A DNA stretch of 64,000 nt from Hofstenia miamia (GCA_004352715.1 SCFE01000093.1:96451-160450), one strand, 5' to 3'. Shown: positions 46,701-58,421, numbered from the stretch's first letter. The notes: a model not told the origin generated them from the sequence alone. Made by a program: numbers and translations.

Positions 46701-49700
46701 TTGTAACATACTTTGCAACTTGTTTTTCGTGTAAATCACCGTCACGCATTTGAACTTCATTATAATAATCTGCGAATTCCTAAGTCATATTGCATTTTCA
46801 TAATAGCAAAATAATTATTTTGAATTAAAATTGAGTTATAATTTTCTAGAAATGTTTCAATCGTTTATTGATATTCATGCAAAACAGACTGATAATATAC
46901 ACGAAATTATTTTTTGCAAGATTAACTAAAAATGGTGTCACCCTCACCTCAGGCTACCAAATGCCAGCCCAATTCCACTCTTGGACATTTGTGAGGATTT
47001 GACAAACTTTTTTTGTATTTGGTATATTTAAAATATATATTTAGGTAATGTTAAGTTTAATTGCATGCATATATATATGATAATATATTGACATAAATTT
47101 TATTATTTGGAAGTCTTAATTGCAAAAAAATGCATTTAGATTTACCGAGCCTGACATTTGAGCCAGTTGATGAAACCATCAATAACAAAACGTCTTCCCA
47201 GTTAAATGTGTACAAAAACGGTATGCGCTTTTTATGTGTTATTTATAGAATTTTATGCTATTCTTATGCTTTTATTATAGAAATATGAATGTACAATTTC
47301 ATTTAAAATTTCAATATTTAACACAATTGTATCGTAACGTCTCACGTGGCACAAAACTGAGCTTGGACCCTGCTCGAAGTACCCAATTTTCGATATCCTT
47401 TTAATTCCTCAATTCCTTTTCTTCTTTATAGATTTCGTTTCCCAATCGCAATAAATTGTAAACAATTATCCGACAAATCCTACTTCAATGAATTTTTGTG
47501 TGGATTGTATTCAATTCTAAGCAAAATTTTTGATGCATATTCTAATTCCAGAATTATGTTTGGTCTACATTTAAAATCATACTATTTGGAATATGAAAGC
47601 TCATTGTTTAATTTGTTAGAATTCGACCGATTTTTTTCAAGAATTCGCACTTGGCCGGTCGAGCTAATGTCGATCTCTGATGTGGCATAAAGGTTTCATC
47701 AAATATTTTAATCACATTAAAATAAAAAAGCGAAACGTTCCATCACTTCAAAACGATATGCAATAGGAATGAATTCAGGCGCCTTGCAGGAGGACTCTCA
47801 GGAAAACGCTCAAAACCAAGATCGTAATCACATGGAATAATTTAACCGAAACTTCCTATTGTAGTGGTGAAAAAATAATGAATAAAAGAATGCTACCATA
47901 TAATAAGTCGTGCTCGTTAAAACAATCTGTAGGCGATTGTAATATGTTACTGTTGCGTCTACATTTATAGTATTCTATTGGTGACAATTCGTCAAGAATA
48001 TCATTACATCCAGCAGTTCCCCTAGGCAAATAATGTACTTATATTTCTAATTAGAAACAAAATTCGTGTCTAATTTTCCTAAAATTATACTCGCAATACG
48101 AGTCACTAAAATTGGTATTAACTATTTTTTGAGATGTATTTATTTCATTCTACAAAGCCAATATTATAATAATTTCAGTAAATTGTTTCTTAAATGTTTG
48201 GTTATATATCATACATTAATTGGGTAAACATTTGAAATTTTTGTACTTAGCTATGTGTTACCTAATACCCTGTTATGTGAACAAATATTATTCACATTTT
48301 GTCACATTTTTTAGTGCTAGGCTGAATTTTCCGATAGCAGCACTTACTATGACACAGGATGTACGGTCCTGGCAAGGTTCGCCTCTTGGTGATGGGTAGG
48401 ATTGATTTTATGCTTCTAGAGCACTACCTCACATTTAAAAGTTAAAATATCCTGGGAGAGATGGGTCAATGTACCGGATTAAATGTTTCCTTTAACCCAT
48501 CATATTAAACTGAATCCAAATTTTTAATAATACTTTATTGGAAATAAAGACATTTAAAACATACGCTTGAACTAATTGAATAACGACCGAAATGATTGCC
48601 TCGTTGTTTCATCCATGGTAGTATACATGTCAATGCTTAAAATTTAGTTTCAATATTTAGCTCATGATACTGCCTATGCATATTGGAAAGAATCTGACGC
48701 GTTATTCAATGAGATCATTAACATTAGCTTATTAATTAATTCACTCATTGAAGAAGGATTTGGTTTCAGTGATTGTGATATTTCAAATAATGATTGCAAA
48801 AGGTCATTGTTAGAGTATAATAATCTGCTCAAACATGGATATGATTGGGAGGTAAATTTTTTTGTAATTATAATTAATATATATATACATTATAAGCATT
48901 AGGTTGCATCGGGTATATTAAAATGAAAGTCGATTCAATTTGGTAATGCATATTTTTTCATTTTATTATAAGTGTTACTTTGGTTGAGAAAAGAAAATTT
49001 GTATGTCTAATGCTATAAAATATGTAAAAGAACAATTGGCTATTAATTTATAATCAAAATTAGAAAACTTGTATTGGAAAAATGTATTCGGCCACCTGAA
49101 AAAATTTTAACAAATGAGCAAGCAAATCCGAAAAAGTACATTCAAAGATACATAAATTAATNNNNNNNNNNNNNNNNNNNNNNNNNNNNNNNNNNNNNNN
49201 NNNNNNNNNNNNNNNNNNNNNNNNNNNNNNNNNNNNNNNNNNNNNNNNNNNNNNNNNNNNNNNNNNNNNNNNNNNNNNNNNNNNNNNNNNNNNNNNNNNN
49301 NNNNNNNNNNNNNNNNNNNNNNNNNNNNNNNNNNNNNNNNNNNNNNNNNNNNNNNNNNNNNNNNNNNNNNNNNNNNNNNNNNNNNNNNNNNNNNNNNNNN
49401 NNNNNNNNNNNNNNNNNNNNNNNNNNNNNNNNNNNNNNNNNNNNNNNNNNNNNNNNNNNNNNNNNNNNNNNNNNNNNNNNNNNNNNNNNNNNNNNNNNNN
49501 NNNNNNNNNNNNNNNNNNNNNNNNNNNNNNNNNNNNNNNNNNNNNNNNNNNNNNNNNNNNNNNNNNNNNNNNNNNNNNNNNNNNNNNNNNNNNNNNNNNN
49601 NNNNNNNNNNNNNNNNNNNNNNNNNNNNNNNNNNNNNNNNNNNNNNNNNNNNNNNNNNNNNNNNNNNNNNNNNNNNNNNNNNNNNNNNNNNNNNNNNNNN

Positions 49701-52700
49701 NNNNNNNNNNNNNNNNNNNNNNNNNNNNNNNNNNNNNNNNNNNNNNNNNNNNNNNNNNNNNNNNNNNNNNNNNNNNNNNNNNNNNNNNNNNNNNNNNNNN
49801 NNNNNNNNNNNNNNNNNNNNNNNNNNNNNNNNNNNNNNNNNNNNNNNNNNNNNNNNNNNNNNNNNNNNNNNNNNNNNNNNNNNNNNNNNNNNNNNNNNNN
49901 NNNNNNNNNNNNNNNNNNNNNNNNNNNNNNNNNNNNNNNNNNNNNNNNNNNNNNNNNNNNNNNNNNNNNNNNNNNNNNNNNNNNNNNNNNNNNNNNNNNN
50001 NNNNNNNNNNNNNNNNNNNNNNNNNNNNNNNNNNNNNNNNNNNNNNNNNNNNNNNNNNNNNNNNNNNNNNNNNNNNNNNNNNNNNNNNNNNNNNNNNNNN
50101 NNNNNNNNNNNNNNNNNNNNNNNNNNNNNNNNNNNNNNNNNNNNNNNNNNNNNNNNNNNNNATGTTAACAGCTAAATTCAAGAAAAATACTAAGACTTCT
50201 AATAATTAAGTTGTAATTTATTTACCGCCAAATCAACATCATAACACGCTTTGCTTTCCTGTTAGAAATTCTCTCTATTACATTCGTATAAGAATGTTGG
50301 GAATGGGTATGGGTATGGGTATACAGCTTTAGACTATTTTAGCGTCTGAAACGCAGTTATTACCAGTAAACCAGACAAGTTCATACCGTGTCATCTGCAC
50401 AACACGCAGCCCTGGTTTAACGTGTTTATGAGCCTACTATTGCAAAGGAGGCTCATCAGTGCTATAGATATTTAGACAATGTCTATGGCAAACAAGAAAC
50501 ATAGGTTCTTAGTCAACCTTAATAAAGGGCTGCATACGGTTAGATGAGACATATGAAGTTATTACATTTAAGTTCGTGTACCTACCTAAAATATATATCT
50601 TATTTCAATTTGAATTGAGCTGAGACGAGTTCTTACGTTTTTTATTTTGCTAAGACAATAAAAATTCAATATTCATAATTATAAATCTTATCATTTTTCT
50701 AAATATGTGCAAAATCATGCACTGGCTCTGCTTTTTGTTCATAGATAATAGAATGTTTGCAAAGAGAAAGTTACTGCTGAGCTTTAAGTTGAAGCTGCTC
50801 ATGGAAAATCTTCCTTCGAATTGAAATGTTTTTCTAAATAGTTGTTCTTGATTAAGTATAGATTTTTTTTGATGTCTATTGCATTTTAATAATTTTGATA
50901 AAGAAATTTCGCCTGGATTTAGTGTAGTACATAGAATTTTATTGCCCTAGATGAACCTTCATAAGGCTCCGCCCCTGTGTGGACTTATGCATTGTTTATT
51001 ACGATTCTGACAGGGTTCCCAAAATATGAGCTTCCTCTAAAATGCAAATAACCCGCAAGTTGTTCGGGGAAAAACATGTTTTTATACTGTGGTGTTGTGT
51101 TGGACCAAACCCTCTTCGCTGGGGTTAAATCATAATTTGGTAGCTCATTACATAATTTCGATTTTCCGGACAAATGTTCGATTTCCTTGTCCCAAGAAGT
51201 CTGGATGCACTTTATAATTGATGAACGTGTTCACAGTAATTACAAATGATTGCAAAATTTGAAATCCAAGACTTACAAATGATACATTCAGAGTGCCATT
51301 CATTGAAAACTCTGCGGAATTGATTAGAAGAAAACTTTCAAAAAACTTATCTCCTGATCGACATGAACTAAAGAAGTATTCATAAAGAAGTATTTGAAAT
51401 CAAAACTAGTACCTGATTATTGAACTTAGTGTCAAATTTATTTCTCCATTGCTTAACATTGAATCTGCAATTATGCTTGAAATGTTTGGATTAATTCGAA
51501 ATGGTTCATCCAAAAACTAAAATATAGTCATAATAAAACAGCAGCTAAGAAACTTAGTACAGAGAGCATACTGCTTAAGTGTTTAATTAAACCACATCAT
51601 TAGCAATTTGATTTTATTCATAGTAACTATGAGAAATTGCAAATATTTAAATCTAAACAAAATGTTGATTATATCAATATATTTATATTAGAAACGCAAT
51701 GAAATACAGAACAAAATAATTGATGAAACAATAAACCTCTGTGCAAAGAAATTCAACTTACAAATGGATTTTGATCTCGGAGTTGTGAGCAAGCTGAGCT
51801 GTATGAAATTGCATCAGGGAATGAAAACACAAATATCAATGCATAAAGCAATGCCAAAAATGGACAGATATAACTCCATCTAAAAGCTTCGTTAAAATGG
51901 CTCCTTTCTATGCTACTTTAATATATATNNNNNNNNNNNNNNNNNNNNNNNNNNNNNNNNNNNNNNNNNNNNNNNNNNNNNNNNNNNNNNNNNNNNNNNN
52001 NNNNNNNNNNNNNNNNNNNNNNNNNNNNNNNNNNNNNNNNNNNNNNNNNNNNNNNNNNNNNNNNNNNNNNNNNNNNNNNNNNNNNNNNNNNNNNNNNNNN
52101 NNNNNNNNNNNNNNNNNNNNNNNNNNNNNNNNNNNNNNNNNNNNNNNNNNNNNNNNNNNNNNNNNNNNNNNNNNNNNNNNNNNNNNNNNNNNNNNNNNNN
52201 NNNNNNNNNNNNNNNNNNNNNNNNNNNNNNNNNNNNNNNNNNNNNNNNNNNNNNNNNNNNNNNNNNNNNNNNNNNNNNNNNNNNNNNNNNNNNNNNNNNN
52301 NNNNNNNNNNNNNNNNNNNNNNNNNNNNNNNNNNNNNNNNNNNNNNNNNNNNNNNNNNNNNNNNNNNNNNNNNNNNNNNNNNNNNNNNNNNNNNNNNNNN
52401 NNNNNNNNNNNNNNNNNNNNNNNNNNNNNNNNNNNNNNNNNNNNNNNNNNNNNNNNNNNNNNNNNNNNNNNNNNNNNNNNNNNNNNNNNNNNNNNNNNNN
52501 NNNNNNNNNNNNNNNNNNNNNNNNNNNNNNNNNNNNNNNNNNNNNNNNNNNNNNNNNNNNNNNNNNNNNNNNNNNNNNNNNNNNNNNNNNNNNNNNNNNN
52601 NNNNNNNNNNNNNNNNNNNNNNNNNNNNNNNNNNNNNNNNNNNNNNNNNNNNNNNNNNNNNNNNNNNNNNNNNNNNNNNNNNNNNNNNNNNNNNNNNNNN

Positions 52701-55700
52701 NNNNNNNNNNNNNNNNNNNNNNNNNNNNNNNNNNNNNNNNNNNNNNNNNNNNNNNNNNNNNNNNNNNNNNNNNNNNNNNNNNNNNNNNNNNNNNNNNNNN
52801 NNNNNNNNNNNNNNNNNNNNNNNNNNNNNNNNNNNNNNNNNNNNNNNNNNNNNNNNNNNNNNNNNNNNNNNNNNNNNNNNNNNNNNNNNNNNNNNNNNNN
52901 NNNNNNNNNNNNNNNNNNNNNNNNNNNNTATATATATATATATATATATTTCTTATACTTTTCTTTATTACAGTTTCCAACCTGCTCAATAAATATTTAA
53001 GTGAACTTAATAATAATGCTTTACAATTTTCCAATCTTGATAACATAGTAGATGATTGTAAAAATTTGTTGACTTAATACACAAGAATTTTCTTACACGT
53101 TCTATTTGCCCTATTACGAATTAAACAGGTAGTCAGATGTTTTGTAACATGTTTTTTAAGCGAAAGTCTTTTGTCAAAAGTAACACCCAGATTAGTTGCA
53201 TCAGAAACGACTGTTTCATCTCAATTGGAAGATATTCATAAATCAAAACCCTTAAAGAATTTGAGTTTTTTCGACATTGATTGCTTGATCAAATTTCGCA
53301 AACTCATCATCAAGAGCATTATAACAACATTTAAAAATTGGACAAAAGATGATAATTTTGAAATATCATGGCTTAGAACAAACGTATATACATGTAATAC
53401 TGATAAGATAACTTAAGCTTATTACATAGCTTGGAGAATTAGATTTTACAGTTAAATTTCTAAAATGAGAAAATATTTTTTTGGAGTAATTTTTCATGGA
53501 ATTGATTAAACTGTAAAAATAAGACTTAGCCTTTCAATGTGATTCAATAAGAACCTTATTTCTAGATAACTTATATTCCAGCAATGCCTGTGAAGGTTTT
53601 ATCTTCTATAATTATTGTTATTGCTGAACAGTCCATATATCTTAGAAACTACATTTAATTTAGAAGTGATAACCTTGAATGTTTCGAATAATGCCTTTAA
53701 AGTTTGGCGTAGAAAGGTAGTTAGAGTAGCAGAGTAGCATACAGGGGATTTCCCTCTGACGACTGGTTCATCTGAAACTGAGCAATAGTCCTAGCAACAG
53801 TATTTGTTGAGAACCCTAGCACTTCAGCTACACGCTTCCGTACTGGTCTTTGAGATCCTGCCCTTCTTTCATGTTTTTCTTTAATGAAATACTGATGGAC
53901 TCGCACAATTAGAATTTTTTCAGCAGGGGAGAGCTCATGTTTGACAAACTGTATCTCGTCCATTATTGTCAACTGATAAAATCCAAAGACAGCGTCAGAA
54001 TAGCCTTGAATTGACCAATCTGACAATGGTTAAAAAAACTCATACAAAAACTATAAAAGAAATATTTGGTTTCGATTGATGGTTCAGTTTTGCGTGTCCG
54101 ATCCCATTCGGCAAGGACAATATATATATATATANNNNNNNNNNNNNNNNNNNNNNNNNNNNNNNNNNNNNNNNNNNNNNNNNNNNNNNNNNNNNNNNNN
54201 NNNNNNNNNNNNNNNNNAATTCTACCGATTTTTTTGCAAGAATTCGCACTTGGCCGATCAACCTAATGGCGATCTCTGATGTGGCATAAAGGTTTCATCA
54301 AATATTTTAATCACATTAAAATAAAAAAGTGAAACGTTCCATCACTTCAAAACGATATGTAATAGGAATGAATACAGGCGCCTTGCAGGAGAACTCTCAG
54401 GAAAACGCTCAAAACCAAGGTTGTAATCACATGGAAAAATTTAACCCAAAACTTCCTATTGCAGTGGTGAAAAAATAATGAATAAAAGAATACTACCATA
54501 TACTAAGTGGTGCTCGTTAAAACAATCTATTGGTGGTTTGTGGTAATAGGTCCCTGCTGCAGGGAATGGCTGTAAAGTTACCAGGCGTTTACATTTACAG
54601 TATTTTTCATTTTTGACAATTCCTGAAAAATATCATTACATCCAGCAATTCCCCTAGGCAAATAATGTACGTATATGTCTAATTTGAAACAAAATTTGTC
54701 TCTTAATTTTCCTAAAATTATACTCGCAATTCGAGTCACTAAAATTGGTATTAATTATTTTTGAGATGTATTTATTTCATTCTACAAAGCCAATATTATA
54801 ATAATTTCAATAAATTGTTTCTTAAATGTTTTGTTATATATCATACATTAATTAGGTAAACAATTGAAATTTTTGTACTTAGATATATGTTACCTAATAC
54901 CCTGTTATGTGAACAAATATTTTTCACATTTTGTCACATTTTTTAGTGCTAGGCTGAATTTTCTGACAGCAGCACTTACTATGACACCCTCTTAGTAAAG
55001 TCCTGCCAAGGTCCGCCTCTTGGTGATGTACAGGATTGATTGTATGCTTCTAGAGCACTACCTCACATTTAAAAGTTAAAAGAGCCTGGGAGAGATCGGG
55101 TCAATGTACCGGATTAAATGTTTCCTATAACCCATCGTAATAAACTGAATACAAATTTTTAATAATACTTTATTGCAAATAAAGACATTTAAGAGATACG
55201 TCTTGAACTAATTGAATAATGACCGAAATGATTGTCTCGTTGTTTCATCCATGGTAGTATACATGTCAATGCTTAAAATTTAGTTTCAATATTTAGCTCA
55301 TGATACTGCCTATGCATATTGGAAAGAATCTGACGCGTTATTCAATGAGATCATTAACATTAGCTTATTAATTAATTCACTCATTGAAGAAGGATTTGGT
55401 TTCAGTGATTGCGATATTTCAAATAATGATTGCAAAAGGTCATTGTTAGAGTATAATAATCTGCTCAAACATGGATATGATTGGGAGGTAAATTTTTGTG
55501 TAATTATTATTAATATATATATACATTATAAGCATTAGGTTGCATCGGGTATATTAAAATGAAAGTCGAAACAATTTGGTAATGCATATTCTTTCATTTG
55601 ATTAGAGCTGTTACTTTGGTTGAGAAAGGAAAATTTGTATGTCTAATACCATAAAATATGTAAAAGAAAAATTGCCTATTAATTTTTAATCAAAATTAGA

Positions 55701-57118
55701 AAACTTGTATTGGAAAAATGTATTCGGCCACCTGAAAAAATTTTAACAAATGAGCAAGCAAATCCGAAAAAGTACATTCAAAGATACATAAATTAATAAT
55801 TGATGCAATACAAGCAAACAAAATTGTCTCCTAATATTTTGTAGGGTATCCCTTTCAGCCAATAACAGCTTCAAGGCGATCAGGAATTGAAGCAAAAGGT
55901 CTTTCAATAAGGCTGTTGGGAATTGCGTAAAAATTCTGCTTATTGCGCTCCACAGCTCGTCTTCAGTGTGAAGAGTATGCTGTCCAATTCGATATTTGAC
56001 CTCTTTCTACATATTTTCGATAATATTAAGGTTTGAAGTTTCGTCAGGCCAGTAAACAAGGATAACAGCCCCATTATTGTGGAAGAAGTTTTCATTTCTT
56101 TTGAGGTATGACATGAAGTACCTTCCTGCTGGCAAGGGTTCCTTTTTTAGAATCCGAGCATATTAGAGCTTAGGAGGGTACCAGTGATATGAACAATCTT
56201 GCAAAAGCCACATTTCCATATTGCACCCTATGTCATTACAGACTTCCCACCATAATCATGGTCTCCAGATTAAGTTGAGGAAAGAATCGGAACTTTTGCC
56301 CAGTTGGTCTCTTTATCAACATTCCTTTCCATGACTATAGTTCAAATCTTGACTCATTGAAATTCTAACATTAGACCAATCTTCAGACGAATTGTCTTTC
56401 ATTAAATTGGCTTAATCTTTGCTTTGAGGTTAAGAATGGCTTTCTGGGTGCCAAGAAAGTCCCAATTGAGTACTTTAGGAAGTTTCGCACAGTTATTGCT
56501 GTCAAAAGGGGACCATCAGCCCATTCCTTGCAAAATTCTCTGAATTATTTCTGGGATTTCGCTTTGAAAGCCACGTAAGAGCTTTTTGGGAGGTTTTGGA
56601 GGTCTTCTTTGGTCTTCCGGACTTTGACTTGGGGGCAATGATGTTTTCAGAAGTGACGCGTCTGATGATATCCCCAGCATTACTTCGAGGTCGTTCTACA
56701 AGTCGGGCTACTTTCCGTTGACTCATCCCTTCCAAATGTTTAGAAATCATCAATTCGCGGATGTCAAGAATACGTAACCAGGCATCATACATGGCGAAGA
56801 AAGACTGTTAGTAGACATTTTCAATATACATAAACTAAAAAAGCTCAACCTAAGAAATTTTTTACAGATTCTCTGATTTGGTCTGAAGTGGTCGAATACA
56901 TTTTTCCAAGGAATGATTAGCTAACTACAAGCATTGTAGCAGTTCTCCCTGAGATTTAAAGTAAACAACGATAATTATATCTCAACATTGATGAATCCCT
57001 CTTTTTGCAACCCCAAATCTAATTAAAAAATAACTTTGATATTCTTGGCATCCATTTTTTAGATATATTTATGACAAATCATGAGTGGCCGAATTCTTTT
57101 TTCCAATAAATATATACA

Positions 57119-57162
<44 letters not shown>

Positions 57163-58421
57163 TTCAAATTCATTTTATCATTTATTATTTCAGAGACCTT
57201 CACCTTTGGAATTAGTTACTCCAGAAGTATTTCTACTAAGTGTCGAAGAAGACATTGATGGGGTAAATTATTTTTTACTGAAATAGACATTTACTATACG
57301 TATTATTTAGTTCAGCAAAATTTGTTTTTTAATAGAATTTGAGTAATTATGTTTACAGTTTTAAAATATCACTTTCTAAAAGGCTTTTTGTTAACTCATT
57401 GCAGTTGCCTTAAACATTCAACTTTGTTCTATCAATAACATTGCCATTATATTTTAGTCATTTAATCAGGTAGGTTTGGCCACTTGTTTGGTACTCTGTT
57501 GATGTGGTCATAAATTTTTTATTAACCTAGAACTCTACAAATAATATGTGTTGGCTATTTGCGCATGTGCTTCCCCTAATTGTTTTTACAATGCATACAT
57601 TTCTGGCATTCTAAACATTGTCTTATTGACAGAAGATACTATTTTAATGAGTTCCTTTTCAAAATTTTATAAAAACGAAGCATCGTATTAACTATAAAAT
57701 TAGGCATCGTGAATTTGTGAGGAATTTAAAATTATTTCCAATTTACTATTTGTAAGAATAAAATGGAATATAAACAAACATTTCAGTGAAATTTTTCATA
57801 ATCACAATGAAGTTTATTTTTGAAAACATTTTTGTTATTATATCCTTAGATATTTTTTTGAAGCATTTCAGTACTTAACTTTAAGCAGCAGTTTGATTGC
57901 TGAAAAATTCTAATGGTTTTATATATTTTTTTTAATGTATTATATATATATATATATATATTTGGTGCATATTATTTCATGTATGTTTAGCAAATATGAA
58001 TCTATACACTGAAAAAGTATAAAATTGAATTAAATGAATATAAATAATGAAGTTTTTGCTAAGTTTTTAATTCATTTATGGTTAATAAGAAACTTAATTT
58101 CACATTAAGACGAATTTATGTAAAATTCAATGCTATTTTTTGATAAATTAAATCAGGATTAAATTATTGTTATCTATATTTTGTGCCAGGTTGACATGTG
58201 GCAAAATATTGTCCTGTTTTATACTGTGCTAACGCCTGTACGATGTCTGTCTTATTTTCAACGACAGAAGATCATTTCTGTCAGAAAGTACAAGTGCATT
58301 TCAAATTTGTTACTTTTATTATCAGGTTTGTAATTGTTTTTAGGCCGTAAGCACATATCGCGGAGATTTTGTTGCAAAAATCGATTTAATTGCTATTTGG
58401 GAGCCACTCCAAGATGCGTAG
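43420..58421 (+). CDS. unrecognised seven-exon gene, about 209 residues
   Basis: Seven short exons join in consistent phases: 43,420-43,479 (ATG, ends ..FRMFID), 43,525-43,591 (GVEGLRKEQF..YTTLK), third exon 43,809 into a gap (full copy 52,974-53,057, SNLLNKYLSELNNN..NIVDD), 44,353-44,433 (LPSLTFEPVDETINN..), 55,297-55,487 (HDTAYAYWKESDALFNEIIN..HGYDWE), 57,194-57,262 (RPSPLELVTPEVF..EEDIDG) and 58,344-58,421 (AVSTYRGDFVAKIDLIAIWE..QDA, TAG). All introns are GT/AG. Split codons are completed across three borders (V, Y, A), which chance frames would not do. The protein is acidic and helix-rich, without signal or membrane segment. The frame is open upstream of the ATG, so the start is not certain. 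The last exon is less secure. No family recognised. Confidence 0.6.
43783..45157. repeat. duplicated block, alpha version part 1
   Basis: Holds the third and fourth exons around an N-run (43,892-44,245). From 44,871 to 45,157 it is identical, by eye, to 54,218-54,511, and its third exon matches 52,974-53,056. It is therefore probably the same locus as 52,950-54,511, placed twice by the assembler. It ends at a single N (45,158). Confidence 0.7.
45320..45832 (-). pseudogene. LINE ORF2 remnant inside intron (beta version)
   Basis: Minus-strand segments RSKVLIESQLKAKSYFYSLI and NDSKKIFSHFKNLT resemble the linker before the reverse transcriptase of CR1-like LINEs. The downstream piece corresponding to DATNLGVTFDK, clear in the alpha copy, is also present. 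Frame changes throughout. The same remnant lies at 53,090-53,640. Confidence 0.5.
45890..46582. other. assembly gap in TA microsatellite
   Basis: N-run flanked by TA repeats between the beta third and fourth exons. Confidence 0.95.
49074..49161. mobile_element. left end of Tc1 element (beta version), cut by gap
   Basis: Matches the first 90 bases of the element at 55,710-57,106, starting TTGGAAAAATGTATTCGGCC after a TA, then runs into the N-run 49,162-50,161. The insertion therefore predates the split of the two versions. Confidence 0.8.
49162..50161. other. assembly gap, 1,000 N
   Basis: Exactly 1,000 N, a conventional placeholder size. Confidence 0.95.
50162..50984. other. unassigned DNA downstream of the secreted-protein gene
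   Basis: Contains a short GGGTAT repeat (near 50,303-50,320). A MITE-like end GGCTCCGCCCCTG lies at about 50,965-50,977. On the minus strand this is the 3' flank of the gene ending at 50,985. Confidence 0.3.
50985..51879 (-). CDS. secreted glycoprotein gene, four exons, possibly reeler-like
   Basis: Minus-strand exons in consistent phases: 51,762-51,879 (WSYICPFLALLYALIFVFSF.., a signal or membrane segment, donor GTAAGT), 51,413-51,516 (FLDEPFRINPNISSIIADSM..), 51,277-51,367 (SCRSGDKFFESFLLINSAEF.., donor GTAAGT) and 50,985-51,200 (TSWDKEIEHLSGKSKLCNEL.., TAA). The split serine codon between exons 2 and 3 and acceptors TTTTAG, TTCTTTAG and GCATCCAG agree. The roughly 175 readable residues have several NxS/T sequons (PNIS, NLT, NGT, NVS, NTT) and spaced cysteines, as in an extracellular protein. 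FESFLL..NGTL and the late C..LTPAKRVW segment recall reeler domains, a weak guess. The initiator methionine is not seen and may lie in the gap to the right. Confidence 0.6.
51929..52928. other. assembly gap, 1,000 N
   Basis: Exactly 1,000 N, preceded and followed by TA repeats. It may contain the first exon of the minus-strand secreted-protein gene. Confidence 0.95.
53090..53640 (-). pseudogene. LINE ORF2 remnant inside intron (alpha version)
   Basis: Minus-strand translation gives LLEYKLSRNKVLIESHLKAK-like sequence, then FYSLINSMKNYSKKIFSHF, and after shifts VSDATNLGVTFDKRLSLKKH. The last is the NLGVxFDxxLSF motif near the end of LINE reverse transcriptases. Inserted before the alpha/beta split, since both carry it. 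Confidence 0.6.
53721..54026 (-). pseudogene. transposase-type helix-turn-helix remnant
   Basis: A 101-codon minus frame whose centre reads LSPAEKILIVRVHQYFIKEK, then RRAGSQRPVRKRVAEVLGFS and TNTVARTIAQF. The layout, a helix followed by a VAExLGxSxxTVxRxI helix-turn-helix, is that of DNA-binding N-termini of DDE transposases in invertebrates. No catalytic domain follows, so it is a fragment; the exact family is not determined. Confidence 0.45.
54135..54217. other. assembly gap
   Basis: Short N-run preceded by TA repeats. Its true content probably corresponds to part of 44,246-44,870. Confidence 0.9.
55710..57106 (-). mobile_element. near-complete Tc1-like transposon with dead transposase
   Basis: About 1.4 kb between inverted ends TTGGAAAAATGTATTCGGCC (left) and TTGGAAAAAAGAATTCGGCC (right, minus strand), each next to TA (55,708-55,709, 57,107-57,108). 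The minus-strand transposase begins at 56,792: RELMISKHLEGMSQRKVARL is the first helix-turn-helix and PKSKSGRPKKTS the GRPK linker. The catalytic half follows with YGGKSVMTWGAIW-like, NNGAV and YWPDETSNLNIIENM blocks down to about 55,840, but stops and frame changes interrupt it. A second copy of the end repeat lies inside the right arm (56,888-56,912). Inserted in the intron between the fifth and sixth exons of the host gene. Confidence 0.85.
56502..56792 (-). pseudogene. Tc1 transposase N-terminal DNA-binding region
   Basis: A 96-codon open frame with the first helix-turn-helix (ELMISKHLEGMSQRKVARLV), a second helix region (GDIIRRVTSEN) and the AT-hook-like GRPKK. It ends prematurely before the catalytic domain, which continues in other frames to the left. 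Confidence 0.8.
57118..57156. repeat. (TA)n microsatellite
   Basis: TA run immediately beyond the right end of the Tc1 element and just upstream of the sixth exon of the host gene (57,194). Confidence 0.85.

Larger units (their letters stand above)
45206..48851 (+). pseudogene. second (beta) version of exons 3, 4 and 5
   Basis: Copies of gene exons at 45,206-45,288, 47,140-47,220 and 48,661-48,851. The last two are coding-identical or nearly so: exon 5 shows one silent change in 191 bases, while nearby noncoding DNA shows many differences. Exon 3 has two replacement changes, and its donor (t|GTAAAA in alpha) reads ATTAAAA, so splicing there would fail and the frame would run to a TAA. This is either the other haplotype or a partial tandem duplicate. 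The same Tc1 insertion follows exon 5 in both versions. Confidence 0.6.
52950..55799. repeat. duplicated block, alpha version part 2
   Basis: Contains a full third exon (52,974-53,057), intronic LINE remnant, gap 54,135-54,217, sequence identical to 44,871-45,157, and the fifth exon (55,297-55,487). The beta counterpart is 45,179-49,161, differing by substitutions and small indels. Confidence 0.7.

Noticed and set aside
6480-57961. CRISPR-like or satellite array
   Set aside because: The only regular short repeats are (TA)n microsatellites, the CCCTAA array and the MITE hexamers; no spacer-repeat pattern exists.
58193-58330. Possible extra exon starting VDMWQNIVLFYTVLTP after a GCCAG acceptor
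   Set aside because: Open for about 45 codons but ends in a leucine run and a stop without a convincing donor; no support beyond the acceptor-like site.
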